Notes: generated by a model not told the origin, from the letters alone. 64,000 nucleotides of DNA from Trileptium ribeirensis (GCA_030248225.1 JASANE010011798.1:62001-126000); one strand, 5' to 3'. Counted from the first letter of the stretch, positions 1 through 13,142 are shown. A program made the numbers and translations.

Positions 1-699
1 AGTGGTGTAGATTTCAATACACTAGATTTCTCTCATCAAGCCGAGTCCAATCGTACCAAATATGACCATATTCCGAAGAAAAAATTTTGGGTTCCCAAAG
101 GGGGACCATTGGTACCTCAAAAAAAATCGAAAAAATTCTCAGCGATGTGGGTAAAATCAGTATTTTCGCAGCTGCCTCATCGAGCTAAATCGATTGGTAC
201 CAAAATCAGCTAAGTATCTTCAAAATTGACCAAATTCGGGCTGGGGGAATAATGGAAAAAATCAAAATGCGTTGGAATAGAAATCCGTAATTTTATGGAC
301 TCAGCACATGCTTAGCCTACGGGTTGGTTCTTCTTTGATCCGCTGATACCAAAGGTTATCTAGGTTACTGAGTTCCAATCGTTGCATAAATAGATTAGAA
401 TGTTAGAATTATTGATCCGGTTGTTGTAGAAGGCCTCCGATGGTTCCGATAAGTCGTTAAAGCAATTTTTCAATTCTGCAGGGGCGAGATTTCCGGATAG
501 TAAAACCTTGATGTGACCAACGTATTGCATGTTTACTGTATTTTATGTCTTTTTATGGTGTATATTATGACATATGTTAAGTTTCTCTTATTAAGAGATT
601 GTGTCCCTAATTTTGAACAATGTTATCCTTAAATTAGCATGCAACATGTCCCTTATAGGAAGAATTTACTGGAGAGCGGGAGCATTAGAAACTATGTAT
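1..699. other. No gene seen
   Basis: AT-rich DNA with no reading frame of note. It contains runs such as GGTACC flanked by A-tracts, but I could not tie it to any repeat elsewhere in the window. Confidence 0.5.
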
Positions 700-2056
700 G
701 ATAATTTGTGTAATTTTTTGTTAAGAACTCTATGATAAGCACTAACCAATACGGTTTCCTTAAAACGGTCCACTGTATCGCAATTGCTAGATACTGATAA
801 TTCTTGGAATACTACAGTAAACGATTATAAGTGCATCTGTGTAATATATCTAGACATTGCTGGAGCTTTCGATTCGGTTCCTCACTTAAAACCTCTTTCG
901 CTTTTGTAGTCCAAAGGTATCACCGAGCTTTTACTTTCATGGATACAAAATTATTTATTGGGCAGAAAACAAGCGAGTTTCAATTGGTTTGTCTATTTAA
1001 AGCAAAGTGATGTGCTGTCTGGTATTCCCAAGGAAGGCTTCTTGGACCGCTTTCGTTTATAATCTATATTAATATGGTTTGTGTGCAAGTTAGTATGATT
1101 GTTAAGTTGTATGCTGATGATTCCAAAATATACTTCTAGTATAATTGTGTTACTGGTCAAGATAGTAGGACAGAAATCTCTCGCATTGTTCAAACTGATA
1201 TCGGAGAACTTAATGTTTAATTGGATGGCAGAACAGCTACAGTTTTCTTAACCTATATGTTCGGCCTTTTATCTGGGACATGGTAATCCTAGATTTCAGT
1301 ATGTTTTCTCGGAAGTAATTTTAGCTTTTACGGATGAAATCTGTGATATTTGCATTCTCTTTTGTGATAATTTAATGTTCTCAACGCATAGCACTAATAT
1401 ATTCAAAAAGAGCATAAATCGTGTTAATTTAATTAACAGATCTTTTAGTGTACATGATGTTACTTTTCTTGTTAAAATATATATTACTTTTATTAGACGT
1501 ATTTTGGAATATGGATCCGAAATTAGGTCTTTGTATATAGTGCGAGATATTCAAATTTGTGAGCGTGATCAATGTGTTTTTAAACGGAGGCTAAATGGTT
1601 TTGGACACCTTTGTGATGATGACAGACGTAAGAAACTTCAGTTGCCTCCATTGTATCCTCGTCGGATATATAAAAACTTGATTATGGTTTACAAATTAAT
1701 TCATAATTTGATAGACCTTCCTTTTACATCGTTGTTGAGACATCCAAATGCCAGGAGTACTAGAGGTCACCAGTATAAACTCTATGTTGAAAGTATTTTT
1801 CAGCAATCGTGTTGTTCCAATATGGGATAACATCAGTAATGATATTGTAAGTGCATCGTCACTGCCGATTTTTAAAAACCCCTCAGTTCTGCTATGTTCT
1901 TTGATTATTGTGGGCATTGAATTGTAGTCAGTCAATTGGCTTATCTCTTGCCCACCATACCAAATATGTAATCTTTCTTGATATACTTGGTTAATATATT
2001 ATTTCTTCATTTTATTATAATTTGGCTGGTAAATAAACAACCAAACAAACAAACAG
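700..2056 (+). mobile_element. LINE-A: CR1/Jockey-like non-LTR retrotransposon, 3' part, dead
   Basis: Translated fragments in shifting frames match the reverse transcriptase and C-terminal region of CR1/Jockey-type LINEs. In order they are: a finger-domain piece reading NQYGFLK near 750; palm motif A reading YLDIAGAFDSVPH near 850; the catalytic YADD box at 1110-1121 (reading LYADDSKIY); and the C-terminal region at 1375-1830, which carries RRILEYGSEIRSLY, LQLPPLYPRR and the NARSTRGHQYKL segment typical of the end of these ORFs. YADD survives, but stops and frameshifts separate the pieces, so no protein can be made. The element ends in a short CAAA/AAAC-repeat tail at about 2030-2056, typical of this clade. 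The 5' portion (ORF1, endonuclease) is missing, as expected from 5' truncation. Family assignment is from remembered motifs; the exact clade is uncertain. Confidence 0.85.
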
Positions 2057-2819
2057 TATCGGGCATACATACACAATGGTCAATACGATTTTGTCAATCG
2101 ATGACCTCTGGCTACTCCACTGCATTAGAAGCTCAACAAAGTTGCGCATGAGCGTTTCACATCACCTGTATGGTTAGTGTCATCTGTGAGATGCTGAGCA
2201 GCAACTGATAAATTTAGCAAACAGTGTCCTAGCCCAATGATATTGTCAAAAACTCGATTACAGGCAAAGACTGCAAATGCTGTATTTTGTCGTTGGTTTT
2301 CGAACTTTATTAAGTTCTTTTCATTAGACCGATATAAATTAAATTATCGCGCCGTTGACAGCTACGAAAAGCACACTGCGAAAGTAATTTTGTCTGAAGC
2401 ATAAACAGTTAATAATCGACGACTAACCACTTCGAAAATAGGTAGGTGAAAGGCCGCGGATAACCGTAAACAATGCAAAACGACTGCAGGCATATAAAAT
2501 AACACTAAAGGCTAATTCATACTAGCAGTATAGCTCTTTTTGGTTAAAACGAAATCTGCAGAATCCACGATTTAGATTTTATGCGCATTCTGCTGTATCT
2601 GCTAAGATTGTTTTGCGTCATCTCTTACTAAGATATACGGTGTATTTGCACAATCATCACCACGCTTTCGATGTCCTTCGTAAACCATATATTCCATCAC
2701 ATGCGTTCATATTTTTATGCTAGTTCTATTATAGATTATCTGATAAAACTAACCTGCCAAACGTGATGAGTGTAATTTTTGAGAGGCCAAGGACTATATG
2801 TTTCCGATAGGTAGAGGCC
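2057..2819. other. No gene seen
   Basis: No reading frame or repeat I can support. The stretch separates the LINE-A tail from the GC-rich repeat F copy. Confidence 0.4.
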
Positions 2820-3260
2820 GGTTTATACCCTAATAGCATTGATGCACGAAGCCCGAAGCCTCATGGAGATGAGCAGCGGGTGTTACGGCGGAAGAGGGAA
2901 GTCCCTTCTAGGATCAGCCTGTCGACGGGGGTATAAATTTTCCAAATTTTTGGCACTCTTGATTTTTTAATTTTTGCTAATTTTCCCCGATTTCACCAAT
3001 TCTGCAAGGTTAATGCCAATTTCGCTCAATTTTTGCTTATTTTCCCACGAGGTTTACCTATTTTTGGCAAAATAGTCCGCCCGCCTTCGGCGCGAGGGGA
3101 ATGTGGAGTCCCAGCCTCAGGGGGTTAATCTCCTCTCTCCATGAGCATGTATGCCCAACATAGATGGAACGGGTCATCATATTGTAACCCGGTGACTAGG
3201 TAACCCAGATGTTGTAGTAGGGATCCGGTCATGGTACAGATCCGGCGACTCGATGCTGCG
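2820..3260. repeat. Dispersed repeat family F, copy 1
   Basis: An AT-rich tract with repeated TTTTTGGC/TTTTTGCT motifs leads into a GC-rich block with the boxes CAGGGGGTTAATCTCC and CATGAGCATGTATG. The same order (AT tract, G-rich block, GGGG-TAATCT box, CATGTAT box) recurs near 27.84-28.14 kb and 52.64-52.98 kb. The GAGCATGTATG box also recurs at 43.26 and 60.98 kb. I see no protein and no terminal repeats, so the type (SINE, MITE or LINE end) is unknown. Confidence 0.45.
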
Positions 3261-3299
3261 ACGACACAGTAACCGTAGCGGTCTAGTCTGTCTGAAAAT

Positions 3300-4866
3300 G
3301 TACCAACACTAACTTACGCCAATGTAGTTAGTAGGTCCGCGTCACACAACAAATTATGTACGACATCTGATATATTCAATTCTACAGGTAGAACTAAACT
3401 GTCGTAGTGCGATATTTTAAAGGTATATTTAAAACGGGCAACGATTTGGAAATTGCTAAAGACCTTTGTCGAGAACTTGATATTAGCGCACGGGTGGTTG
3501 ACATATTTAGACTCGGGTACAAAGTTAAGAATGCAAACCGACACACTAAGTCCAGACTGCTAAAGGATCATTTTGCTAGCTTGTCTTTTCCGCGTTTTAT
3601 TCTCTGTGAATCTAGAAACTTGCCAAATTCTTATAAGTATAACAAGTGTTTTATTCGTCGATCCATGTCTTCTGAAGAACCTGCTTAATGCTCTCGCATA
3701 TATGCTGAACATTATCGCCTAAACAAAGCTGAATCTATTTTGACAACACGTAATTTTGTGGTTATAAATGAAAAATTAATAAAATTTACTGACTGTTCTA
3801 GAAATGATGAAGGAATTTTTGTTGGTGGTAGACGTGATTCTAATTTTACTTACTCACTTGATACTGGTAATACGTTACTACGTCGGTAAGCAGCAATCGA
3901 GGTAAGTCCTAGTGATAGGGTATCAACGCAACTCTTCTTCCTAAATAGCAGCAGTGTGAAAAACTAGTTAGATCAATTCCAAAGCTTTCTATTTGAACAC
4001 AGTTTTAGTTTAATCTTTGTTACTGAAAAATGGCATGACGAAAGTATCACTCACGCTATGATCAATTCCGCAACCCTTAATATATTTCGCTAAGACTATA
4101 AAAATTATCAGGGATTGCGTATTAATGAATTTACAACGATATTTGAAGGCGTGTTTCTGTTAATTACACCATACCAAATATTGAACTAGTATACGTTGAT
4201 GTATTATTTCCAGCACATGTTAGGCTATCTGTGTTTATCAGGGTCCTAATAACAATTTATGTGCTCTGCAAATGCTACATAACGTTTGTCTGCTTTATGT
4301 AAATATCTTAAAACTGCACTTATTCTTGTCAATTTAACCCTAATTAGCTGGGATCACGAAACGTTTCCTCATTCTCCAAATTATAATATATATATATCGA
4401 TTTTCCTTTTGAGAATGCATTACACCAATTGATGTTGACCGCGATACGAAACCTTAATATTTTTAATATCATTTTAACAACCTCACCTAAATTTTTATTT
4501 GAAATTGTTATTTTAGAACCATTTTTAACCAGCGATCATTGAATCATTCTAGCTAATGATAATGTTATTTCTCATTCTTACCCTATTGACTTATTCATAT
4601 GGTAATATAAATTCAGATATTTCCATCGTTTTCTAATTATTTGCTTTCGTTTGATTGCACAACATTGTTGTTCTATGATCTTAACGTTACCAGAGGCTCT
4701 AAACTTTTCAATAATATAATTTGGATCAGTATTGTTAATTGTGTTCCTTTTCGTCCTTTGAAGTCATACGAAAAACGTTTTCCAAAATATATTCGACGTG
4801 AACTTTCGTACAAACTGCATTTATGGCGTCTTTGCAGGTCCACAGACAAACTCTATATAAAAACAT
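3300..4866 (+). mobile_element. LINE-B: CR1/Jockey-like LINE, ORF1 end plus endonuclease, truncated
   Basis: At 3407-3688 the translation contains DISARVVDIFRLGYK followed by a basic stretch and FIRRSMSSEE. This is the conserved end of the first domain of CR1/Jockey-like polyproteins, just before the endonuclease. The apurinic-type endonuclease follows in broken frames: LIFVTEKWHDESITHAMI near 4010-4070, WDHETFPHS near 4350, and the catalytic-type SDH motif at 4531-4539. The stretch near 4760-4860 resembles the linker between endonuclease and RT (RRELSYKLHLWRLCRS). The element stops abruptly at 4866, where a hAT-type terminus (CAGGGGCGTCG) begins. The continuation into RT is not seen on the far side of the hAT gene. 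Many stops and frameshifts; not functional. Confidence 0.8.
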
Positions 4867-5137
4867 CAGGGGCGTCGATATGTTCTCAAATGTGGGGGGG
4901 GACCAAACGTACTGTTATATATACCTATAACCCTTGTGTTTAAAGCATTTGAACAAAAGGGTTGCGTATACAGAAAAGACAACTACACTACTTGCCCCTG
5001 TGATTCGAATTTCTATTTTGCCGGAACAACATGTCCAGATATCTAGAGGAATACTTAAAAATACAGCGAGAACTATATAGAAAAATTTTATACCTTTGAA
5101 CAAAGAAAAATGAGGTACATTGCTGACCAAAATCTGT

Positions 5138-8053
5138 CTACCATTTGCCAAACACAGTTACTCGGCGTTCATCTCTAGCGCAAAATTCTTTTGCAATAAT
5201 CGTGGCGTCAATACTGTCCAGTCTTTCTTGATGGATATGGCACGTCATGAGGCTATTCATTCTTGACTGAGTCATGGTGCTGCGTAGCCAGGACTTGAGC
5301 CGCCTCAAAGAGCTGAAGGCTCTTTCGGCCGTGCAGGACGTTGCAGGGCACAGAAGGAACAACCGAATAAGACGCTCAACGTTCGGAAACATAACCTTCA
5401 CTTCAGCAGGTAGGTCGGCGAAATGTTGTTGGAACTCGTCGAGTGAGGTACAATCTGATGCACGGCGCCGAAACATTGGTAATTCGATAGCAAGTTCGTC
5501 AGCATTGATTTCGCCATATGACTTGATGAAGTCGTCGATGTTTGGGTTATCATCAACAAGCAACCCATATAACTGCATATACGTCTTAAGATCTTTTGAG
5601 CAGAAGTAATGCGACAACAGTAGCGTGGCCTTGTCAAGCATTTTGAAGTACTCGACTTTGTAGTATATTTCAGTCGATGCATATTCTGCTTCTGGAGCAT
5701 CGCCATGGTGATATCGTTTAGGAACTTTCCTTTTCCTAGGGCCATTGATTGGATCAAGGCCAAGCTCTTCAACCTGGTCCTCGGCTGTTTTAAAAACCGA
5801 ACAGAAAAATTCATCGGAATGTTTTGCAGCTAGGTCATCAGTAATGGTTTGAACCGCCGCAAGCATGCCTTGCGCCGTAAATGATGGTGACTGTAAAGCT
5901 TTATTCAGTTTTTCTAGAGGCTCTACCACCGTCTTCGCCATAAGCATACCGAGTACTGCGTTGCCCTGTTGTAAGCATTGAAGAAGGCCGCTTGCCTTGC
6001 TCCCAACTTCACTTCCAAACGCCGTGGTTGCTTCATCGAGAGTTTTTAAAAGGTGGCCATAGTTCTTGAGTACGAACCTTAATGCCGTGGCCCTAGTTAG
6101 CCAGCGAGTAGGGCATATGGGTCTCAGGGACCCAATATTTACTGGCGGATCTTCCATCATAATCCCCCGAAGTTTTCCTGATTTTTCTTTCAGATTGGCA
6201 ATTTCGTTGATGCTGTTAAGTGCATTTCGAACACATGTCACCTCTTCAGCGGATTTAGAGCATATGAGATGAGTTATATGAGCGCCACAATGAACGAAAA
6301 GCGCCAGCGGTTGAGCTTCCTTTATAGCGGCCTGACACCCATTGTAAATGCCAGACATATTGCTAGCCCCATCATAGGTTTGAAACCTTAGTTGTGACAC
6401 AGGAAGTTCAAGCCTAAGCAATGCATCAAGCACGATGCTCGAGAGGCCACGACCAGTAGTATCGGAAACTGCATACAGTCCAACACAGTCTTCATGAACG
6501 ATCATATCCGAGTCGACATACCTGATGCAGATACTTTCCTGTTCCACACCGGTGATGTCCTGGGTACCGTCCACTATGACTGCAAACTGTTGTGAACTAT
6601 GTCGAATATGTTTGCAAATTGTGCAGATAATCGAATGGGCCATTATGCCTAGCAACTCATTTTGAACGCCAATTCCGGTATAGTCAATCTTTCGAGCGAG
6701 CCACGATTTGAGATTGATATCATCCTCTGCCCGGAGCTTCAGCAACTGTTCAAAATTGCCTCCATCTGTTTTTCCTCGAATTGCCAAACCTTGACGGGCA
6801 AGGAACTTTAATGTCGTGATTATTTTAATCAAACACTCTCGAGCAGTATTGCACGACTTTCTGGTTCCTGCATCGAGCTGGAGATTTACGCCACTGTCGG
6901 CTTCATGACGAGCAATACTTTCTCGCGCACTCCGATGAGCATCAGATAACTGGTGTTCTGAAACGGTAATTTAATTTTTGAGTGAGTGAAACGAGCGATT
7001 ATTTTTTGGACAGCTCAGTGCGGCAAGAGTATTTCCGAATCCGGAAAATGCTATCTTGACTGCGTAACTGGTTCGAGCAAAACTTATTGCTAGCTAGTTA
7101 GTATATATTGGAGCAATAAGGCAAAATATAAAGATAAATCTTATTTTTACGACACTACAAATATACGGCTAAAAAGCTGAATTCGAGTGATAGTGGTTCG
7201 ATAATCATGCGTACAACTAGCCACAAAGCCACAAATCTGTAATAAATGGGTAAAAGTAAAAACATTCCATTCCATATCACTATCGCTAAATTTGGCTGCT
7301 ACGTACAAAATAAAAATATTCTTCGCATCGAAAATGTTGCAACGAATAGTGCATCGAAAATATTCTTCATCAACGATGTCGCTGCCTTGCGCTCTTTAGT
7401 GCATATATGTTAAGTGAAGTGAAAAATGTGGTAAATACGGTAGTTTCGCGCGCAGCATAGAAAAAGTCCGAAAATCAAGTTAACTAATGATACATGCATG
7501 CCGACATGTTATCCTCCCCCCCCCCGGGGTAAATATAAATATTTAGTTTAGGTAGTATATAAATATTTAGTTCTGAGATATTGTTTTACTTACTTTTTAG
7601 CTTTTCGTGAGCGTTTTTCCAGTTCGAAAATCCTTTGGTCGCAAATGCGGCATCAGCAGATTTGGCGACTGAAAGGAAATCCATTTGTGTCGCCTTCGAA
7701 CAGTAGTAGCACAACAAACCTGGGACCTTTGTGTCACAGTGAAGCCAAGTAAATTCCGTGAACCAGCTTTGCTGTGCACTAAGGCCATATTTGCGGCCAG
7801 CCGGTTTATGTGATGGAAGATATGAAAGATCGGCTGGCTGATTGGGTACATTGCCGAAAGTAAGCGCAGGTTTACTGAATGGCACTTCTGGTTCGGATGA
7901 ATCTAGAGACACTTCGGCCTGTAGCTGAGCTGCAGATGTTGACGGCTGGTCTGCTACTTCTTCTGAGCCATGAGGATCCGATGCAGGCATAGATGCAGCA
8001 ATGTTATGCTCCGAGGATGCTGGTGGTTGTCGCAAGAATTTTCGAATATCCAT
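5138..8053 (-). CDS. hAT transposase (TTF zinc finger, DUF4371 type), two exons, apparently intact
   Basis: Cut-and-paste transposase. I infer two exons on the minus strand: 8053-7594 and 6957-5138, separated by a 636-bp intron with donor GTAAGT and acceptor TTTCAG. Splicing gives 2280 nt, one open frame of 759 residues, a normal size for the family. Exon 1 starts MDIRKFLRQPP and carries a low-complexity acidic N-terminus. It is followed by a TTF-type zinc finger (around residues 90-153, with WFTEFTWLHCD and LLCYYC). Exon 2 carries the catalytic fold: D at about 283 (VIVDGTQD), D at about 349 (TYDGASNMSG), the CxxH pair at about 377/380 (HCGAHITH), RWLTRA, and the last acid E at about 698 in SCTAERAFSSLRR of the hAT dimerisation region. 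Without splicing, exon 1 ends at a stop just inside the intron. Join and activity are inferred, not shown. Confidence 0.88.
6958..7593 (-). other. Predicted intron of the hAT transposase gene
   Basis: 636 bp, minus strand. The donor is GTAAGT at 7593-7588 and the acceptor is TTTCAG ending at 6958. Exon 1 ends in phase 1 and exon 2 supplies two bases, so the frame is restored exactly. The joined protein reads HEKLKKHQLSDAHR across the junction, which fits related hAT proteins (a WKN..EKF/LKKH pattern). The intron is AT-rich and contains a run of C residues near 7517-7527. Confidence 0.8.
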
Positions 8054-11000
8054 ACCAAAGACGTCACATATGTATTATTATATCAATCAATCGATATCAA
8101 TAAATCAGTAATCAATCTATAAAAGTAGTATACACAATGTGTACTTAATAACTAAAATGTCATTTTCAAAAAATTTACAATGCAGCGCGGCAAGGCAGGT
8201 TGATATCACACGACTCTCAAAGTACTTGCAGCCTCTTGCACCGTACCGTGATTGATTTAATGAATATATATTGGTGAAGTAATGTCGCTCTTTAATAATA
8301 AGATTTGCATATCTTATAAACAACAGTTTTCACATTCTCGTGCTCTAGTAATGAGTACAGCTACGGTATTGGCACGTAACTGTTTTTGCACAGTTTTTTG
8401 TCGGGCGTTAACATAATAACTAAATGTAATCATTCTGTTTAAAGAAGTTATTTAGTGTCATATCTTATTGCTAACTTGCAACTGGACTTCTTGTTACTGT
8501 GGCATTTTCGTTTGGAACCTGGACACCCTTAGTATAAAGTAATAAGTGGTTCAATACACAAAATTTTATCCATTTTCATATTAAACACTGTAATTAATAT
8601 TAAAAATCTGTGCATCATACGTAAAAATTTTTCATATTTAGTAAGTTATTATGTGGACAGTTCATATTTAGATATGTGCCTCTGGAATATTTGTTTTTCA
8701 AGTGTACTCACGATATACCAAGCCATGCACTTGCACAAATCTAGAATTTGTCTTGTGTATGCGGACATTATTTGCGATACAGTTGAAAGTAGACACTGTT
8801 TTATGCAAAAACTATTTAACGATATAACATCGGGATTTAGTAATCTCGTACACTTAAACGCTCCATTGAAATTGTGTTTTTGCTGCACACTGTAATACAA
8901 AAATACGCCGCGAACACCAGTTAGGCGATTTCACGTAACATTTGATGAATCCAAAAACAAACACGCGGAATCGGCAAATTACGCTTAAGCAAACTGCGTT
9001 CATACAGCACAAACCCCATTACGCTTTCGCTAAACTGCGAATACCGATGGTAATAATTGCGACCGCAAATTTTTGTGCGATTTGGTTTGTGATTTTGATG
9101 AAAGAACAACCAATTGTGTACGATCTTATAGCGGCACTTATAGTAAATTTCACACATAAGCTTTATAGTGTCAAATGGCATAGCTGAATTTAGCAGTAGT
9201 TTCGCTTCGCAAGTTTATACATAATCAATTTTGTGTTAATATCCCAGAAAATATAATAGAATTCATTTTCTATATATTTGAGGTTTTTAATGTAGTTTCA
9301 GACGCATAGTGGCTCACTCATACACATTTATTATTTATACAATTTCTACCATGCACTGTGATGAGAAATGAAGCGCTGAAGAAGTAACACCCAAGCATCT
9401 GAGATGGCGTTAAATCTGTTAATGTTTTGCGTAAAACTACGGTAAATAGCCTATTTTAGCTACCCCAAGTGTTTCGTGTATGGTTTTCCACCACCTAGGA
9501 AAATTATAAGGAAGACTCCATAACTGAGACACCACCTACAGTGCGACACTCTATCCTGTTTTCGTTTTAATATTGTTCCATTTTTAACATAGATTAGCAT
9601 GCTTGGCATCATGGTAAATCTTATTGAGTGTAGCTGATTATTTTTAATACTACGTTGTGGCGAACGTGCGACACCGATTTTATCGGTTCATGTTATATTT
9701 ACAATATTGTTACTTTTCCTAATGTGAGTCTGTTTTATTGATGTTTAATTTTTGTTTTGTCCTCAAAATTAGTAATACATGATGTATTGCATCATACAAA
9801 AATTGAAATTAGCTTAAAAGGCTGCTTGTAAACTCTTCAGACAAAATATATTGTCCAATATCTGCAATATTCAACAGTCGTTTAATTGTATATATTGTTT
9901 TATCGACTGGATAAAATGAGAAACAATATTACTAATGTCCGACGGCAAAATTTCCCAAAACTGCGACATATTGTGAAACTGCGACACAAGAAATTTTTGA
10001 TCTTTTCCTTTAGCTTCTACAAGCTCTGAGTTAGTCAATATTGAAGTTCCTGAAGTGATTTTGATACCATTAGAGTCAGCTCGAATATATAGGTCTAAAT
10101 CATTAACCCATTAATAAGTTCGACTCAGCTCGTCAATGTGGTTCGAATAACATATAAAATTATGCGTTTATTGATAAATTTATTTTAAATTTTGGTTAAG
10201 ATACCTATGGTGGCCCCAAAACTCAAAAATTATACTGATTATTTTCTAAACCGCTTTGTCTAGCTCTGTCAAATGGTACCAATTATCATTGCATCTTAAA
10301 AATTGATTAATTTTATGGCGGCAGGGGTTAATCGTTAAAATAAACAGCATACAAGCGGGATTTTACGGGGAAAATAGTGCAAACGCTAAGAAAAATTAGG
10401 GTTAGGGGCGGGCTGCAGTGCGATCGAAAAAAGAGGGGCAAGAGGTCAGAGAAGCCATCTTACTACCGTTGTAGGTATATGTGCATGCTGTTTACCATTA
10501 CATGCTTGACCAAACTTGAAAGATTAATGATGACCGAATTACATGTCGTTTCTCCAAACATATTTCTATGTATAATTATATACATGATTGAAGATTGATG
10601 ACTTGGCAGATGTTTGGGGAAGCCAGATATATATCCATATATACATAGATGATTGACCAACTTATTATATATCTGGGGGAACGACCTGCATAGCAGTTTT
10701 ACCAGACAAAATTCTGAAAGACGCGTCGCCTTCCGCGGTGTTGGCACCCATGCATAGGGCGCTCCACGTTTATGCGACATATTCTGACAATAGGCAACAA
10801 AATTTCGCGCCGTTTTTAGTACATATTTGTTATGTAGTATTTCAAATAAATTATGTGCTAATACGTTGCATTGAATACGCGAAATCTCACACAAAGCACG
10901 TGTCAGTAATCGCTTATACCTTAAATGAAATTTCACTCTGACTATGTATCTAAATTATCGTTTGTATACTATATATTATGTGCACAATTTATGTACGATA

Positions 11001-13142
11001 TGTTTGCTATACACTTGCCCATAATTGTGTAGTTTTCTAAGCATAGTGAGTTAACAAAAGAATATCACACAATAATTGTACGAAATTACCGTTATACAAA
11101 TTTAAAGAACGAATACGAGTTTATGTGACGCAAACGATGCGAACTGTGTATCGGTCACAACGACGTTCGTGATCTCATCTCGAGGGTTGTTAAACTCTCC
11201 GTATATACGGGGACGATTTGTTAGCAGATGACGATACAACGTTAAAGATACAATGTTTCTTGAAATTCTTGGGTTTGACCAGTAGGTTGTCTACTAAAGA
11301 ATAAAAATTGTCAATTTTAGTGTTGCCCAATAGTAATTCCTATCTATCCCTTGCGTCGGATCTAACGGAAGTAACCGACGGAAAAGGTTTGATGGTGGAG
11401 TTTTAGGCATGCTGTGCATGCAGGTGCGACGTGCTTCATTTCAGTAAGAAGTTAAAACGGTTTCAAACAAACATATAACATACGGCTGCCTGTTCAGGCA
11501 GGACAGCTTGTATTAAGTTTGCTCTGGTTAATTACCTGCTGAAATATTACGACAGTATATAACCTTAAATGACAGTAAAGAGATTTTACATTCATGTCTG
11601 TACCATGTACCGTTAGATTTAACCTAAATTGCGCAAGAGGTTCCAGATATCAGCATTGTAGCTTGACGTTTACACAGATGTATCAAAACAGAGAAAATTT
11701 TGGCTCAGTCTAAGATTCAGCGTTATTAGACAAGAAAACGTTTAGTAGTTGCATGATTCGGCTCAATATATATATAGAAAGAAATACTGAAGATCATCTG
11801 CAAACGTAAATCTATTGGTATAGAGTATTTTAGCATTACATTTCATCGTTATAGACAGCGTCGCTGAATTAATATACGTTATATGCATTAATATATACGT
11901 TTTAGAAATTTAGGAATTAGCCGACGCACTTTGAGAACCAACCGTCGCACTTTGAGTGTCGGCTCCTAATCTGCAACAAAAGCTGGAATTCATAGCATCC
12001 AATTGAACCAGCAGATCGCATAGCGAAACAATATTATCCACATTTTCGGGATTTATTCGTAATCGACGTCATAAGTTGTTCTTCAAATCCTACATGATTA
12101 TGTCCTAGCGATAATATGCTTGGTAAAGCTTTATAGATGTTAAGTTTTTCACTAAAATTTGCAAAAACCATACCGCAACTTCGGAGCCTTTCCTATATAA
12201 TGTTTTGTCCCTCTGAGCCTAAGCCCAAGCCAAGGCTAACCCTATACTTAGCATTGACTCACAAGCGTACATCAGATTTTGATCTTATAGTACCCAAGTG
12301 AATTCCACCCTATGTTGAGGTGGGCTGAAAATTGACATTATCCTAAAATACTTGTCTGTATCAAACCATTGTCTGTTTTCCATCTACCTCTCTGTTGGTG
12401 TCTCAATATGCAAAATGTTCAACAACAATCACTCACTGTTCGACAACAGATATGATTTTCGATTTTTAATTATATATTTTTAAAACATAACATGATTTCG
12501 TAGTTAAATTTTAATAATAAAACACAATAAAACTGAAGGCAAAAAGTTCCATTCATTGTACTGATTAAACTAACGTACTGACAATATAATATTCCAATTT
12601 AAATAGACGCGATGGATTTGTGACAGTAAGCTCGGGTTTTCTTATCCCAACGGCCTTGCTGCCTTATTAGCAGAAACATGAGAGCGGATTAACGATGCGA
12701 ATAAAGAAGGCTCTTGTCATTCAATCAGTTTTGAAGCACAAATACCGAGAAAAAGGGTAGCATAAGTAGTTTTAGGCAAATTATTTGTTTGTACCTGACA
12801 CATTGTTATCCCACACTGCTGAAGCAGTTTTGAATAGTTTCCAAGCTGAACTTGACATATTGAGCTCCTGTCAAATGCGGCATTACACTCGGGCATTGTT
12901 GCTTGGCTGCGCAAATTTTTAAATATATGTTTAGGCTGACCTTTTATATTTAAACATCGAGATAAAAATAAATTTGGATTTACGTTGTCAGCGGTCACCA
13001 ATTTAATTTTTCGATTGCTAATGTTTTTGCAGAGTGATATTGTATTAGATTAAAACGAAAAGTTTGAAAAGTTCCTAAGTTATATTTGGGAGCCGGTGTT
13101 AATCTTTGGTTTCGTGACATTAGCAGTCAGACTAAAACTTAA
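8054..13142. other. No gene supported
   Basis: About 5 kb of AT-rich DNA. Overlapping short frames exist on both strands near 8650-9190. Longer ones lie at 10463-10936 (minus, 157 codons) and 12717-13001 (minus, 94 codons). None shows a recognisable domain or conserved motif. The missing right end of the hAT element should lie in or near this stretch but was not found. Confidence 0.4.

Larger units (their letters stand above)
4867..8053 (-). mobile_element. hAT DNA transposon carrying an intact transposase; one terminus seen
   Basis: The plus-strand left end, which is the 3' side of the transposase gene, starts CAGGGGCGTCG, followed by a G-run near 4890. This is the usual look of termini in the hAT group whose transposases carry DUF4371. 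The transposase gene lies inside on the minus strand. I could not find the matching inverted terminus beyond 8053, so the right boundary given is only the start codon and the true end lies further right or has been lost. The 8-bp target duplication could not be tested for the same reason. Confidence 0.7.

Noticed and set aside
5274..6272. Plus-strand open frames opposite the hAT transposase
   Set aside because: They are shadows of the minus-strand coding exon.
8649..9187. Paired open frames on both strands at 8650-8900 and 8920-9190
   Set aside because: Mutually overlapping frames on opposite strands without any motif; likely chance.
10463..10936. 157-codon minus-strand open frame
   Set aside because: No domain, conserved motif or plausible composition for a gene; overlaps other frames in AT-rich DNA. 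A homologue search would be needed to revive it.
12717..13001. 94-codon Cys-containing minus-strand frame, preceded by a TGGTGACC string resembling a tRNA-Trp primer site
   Set aside because: No LTR or gag nearby and no recognisable family; the primer-site likeness is short.
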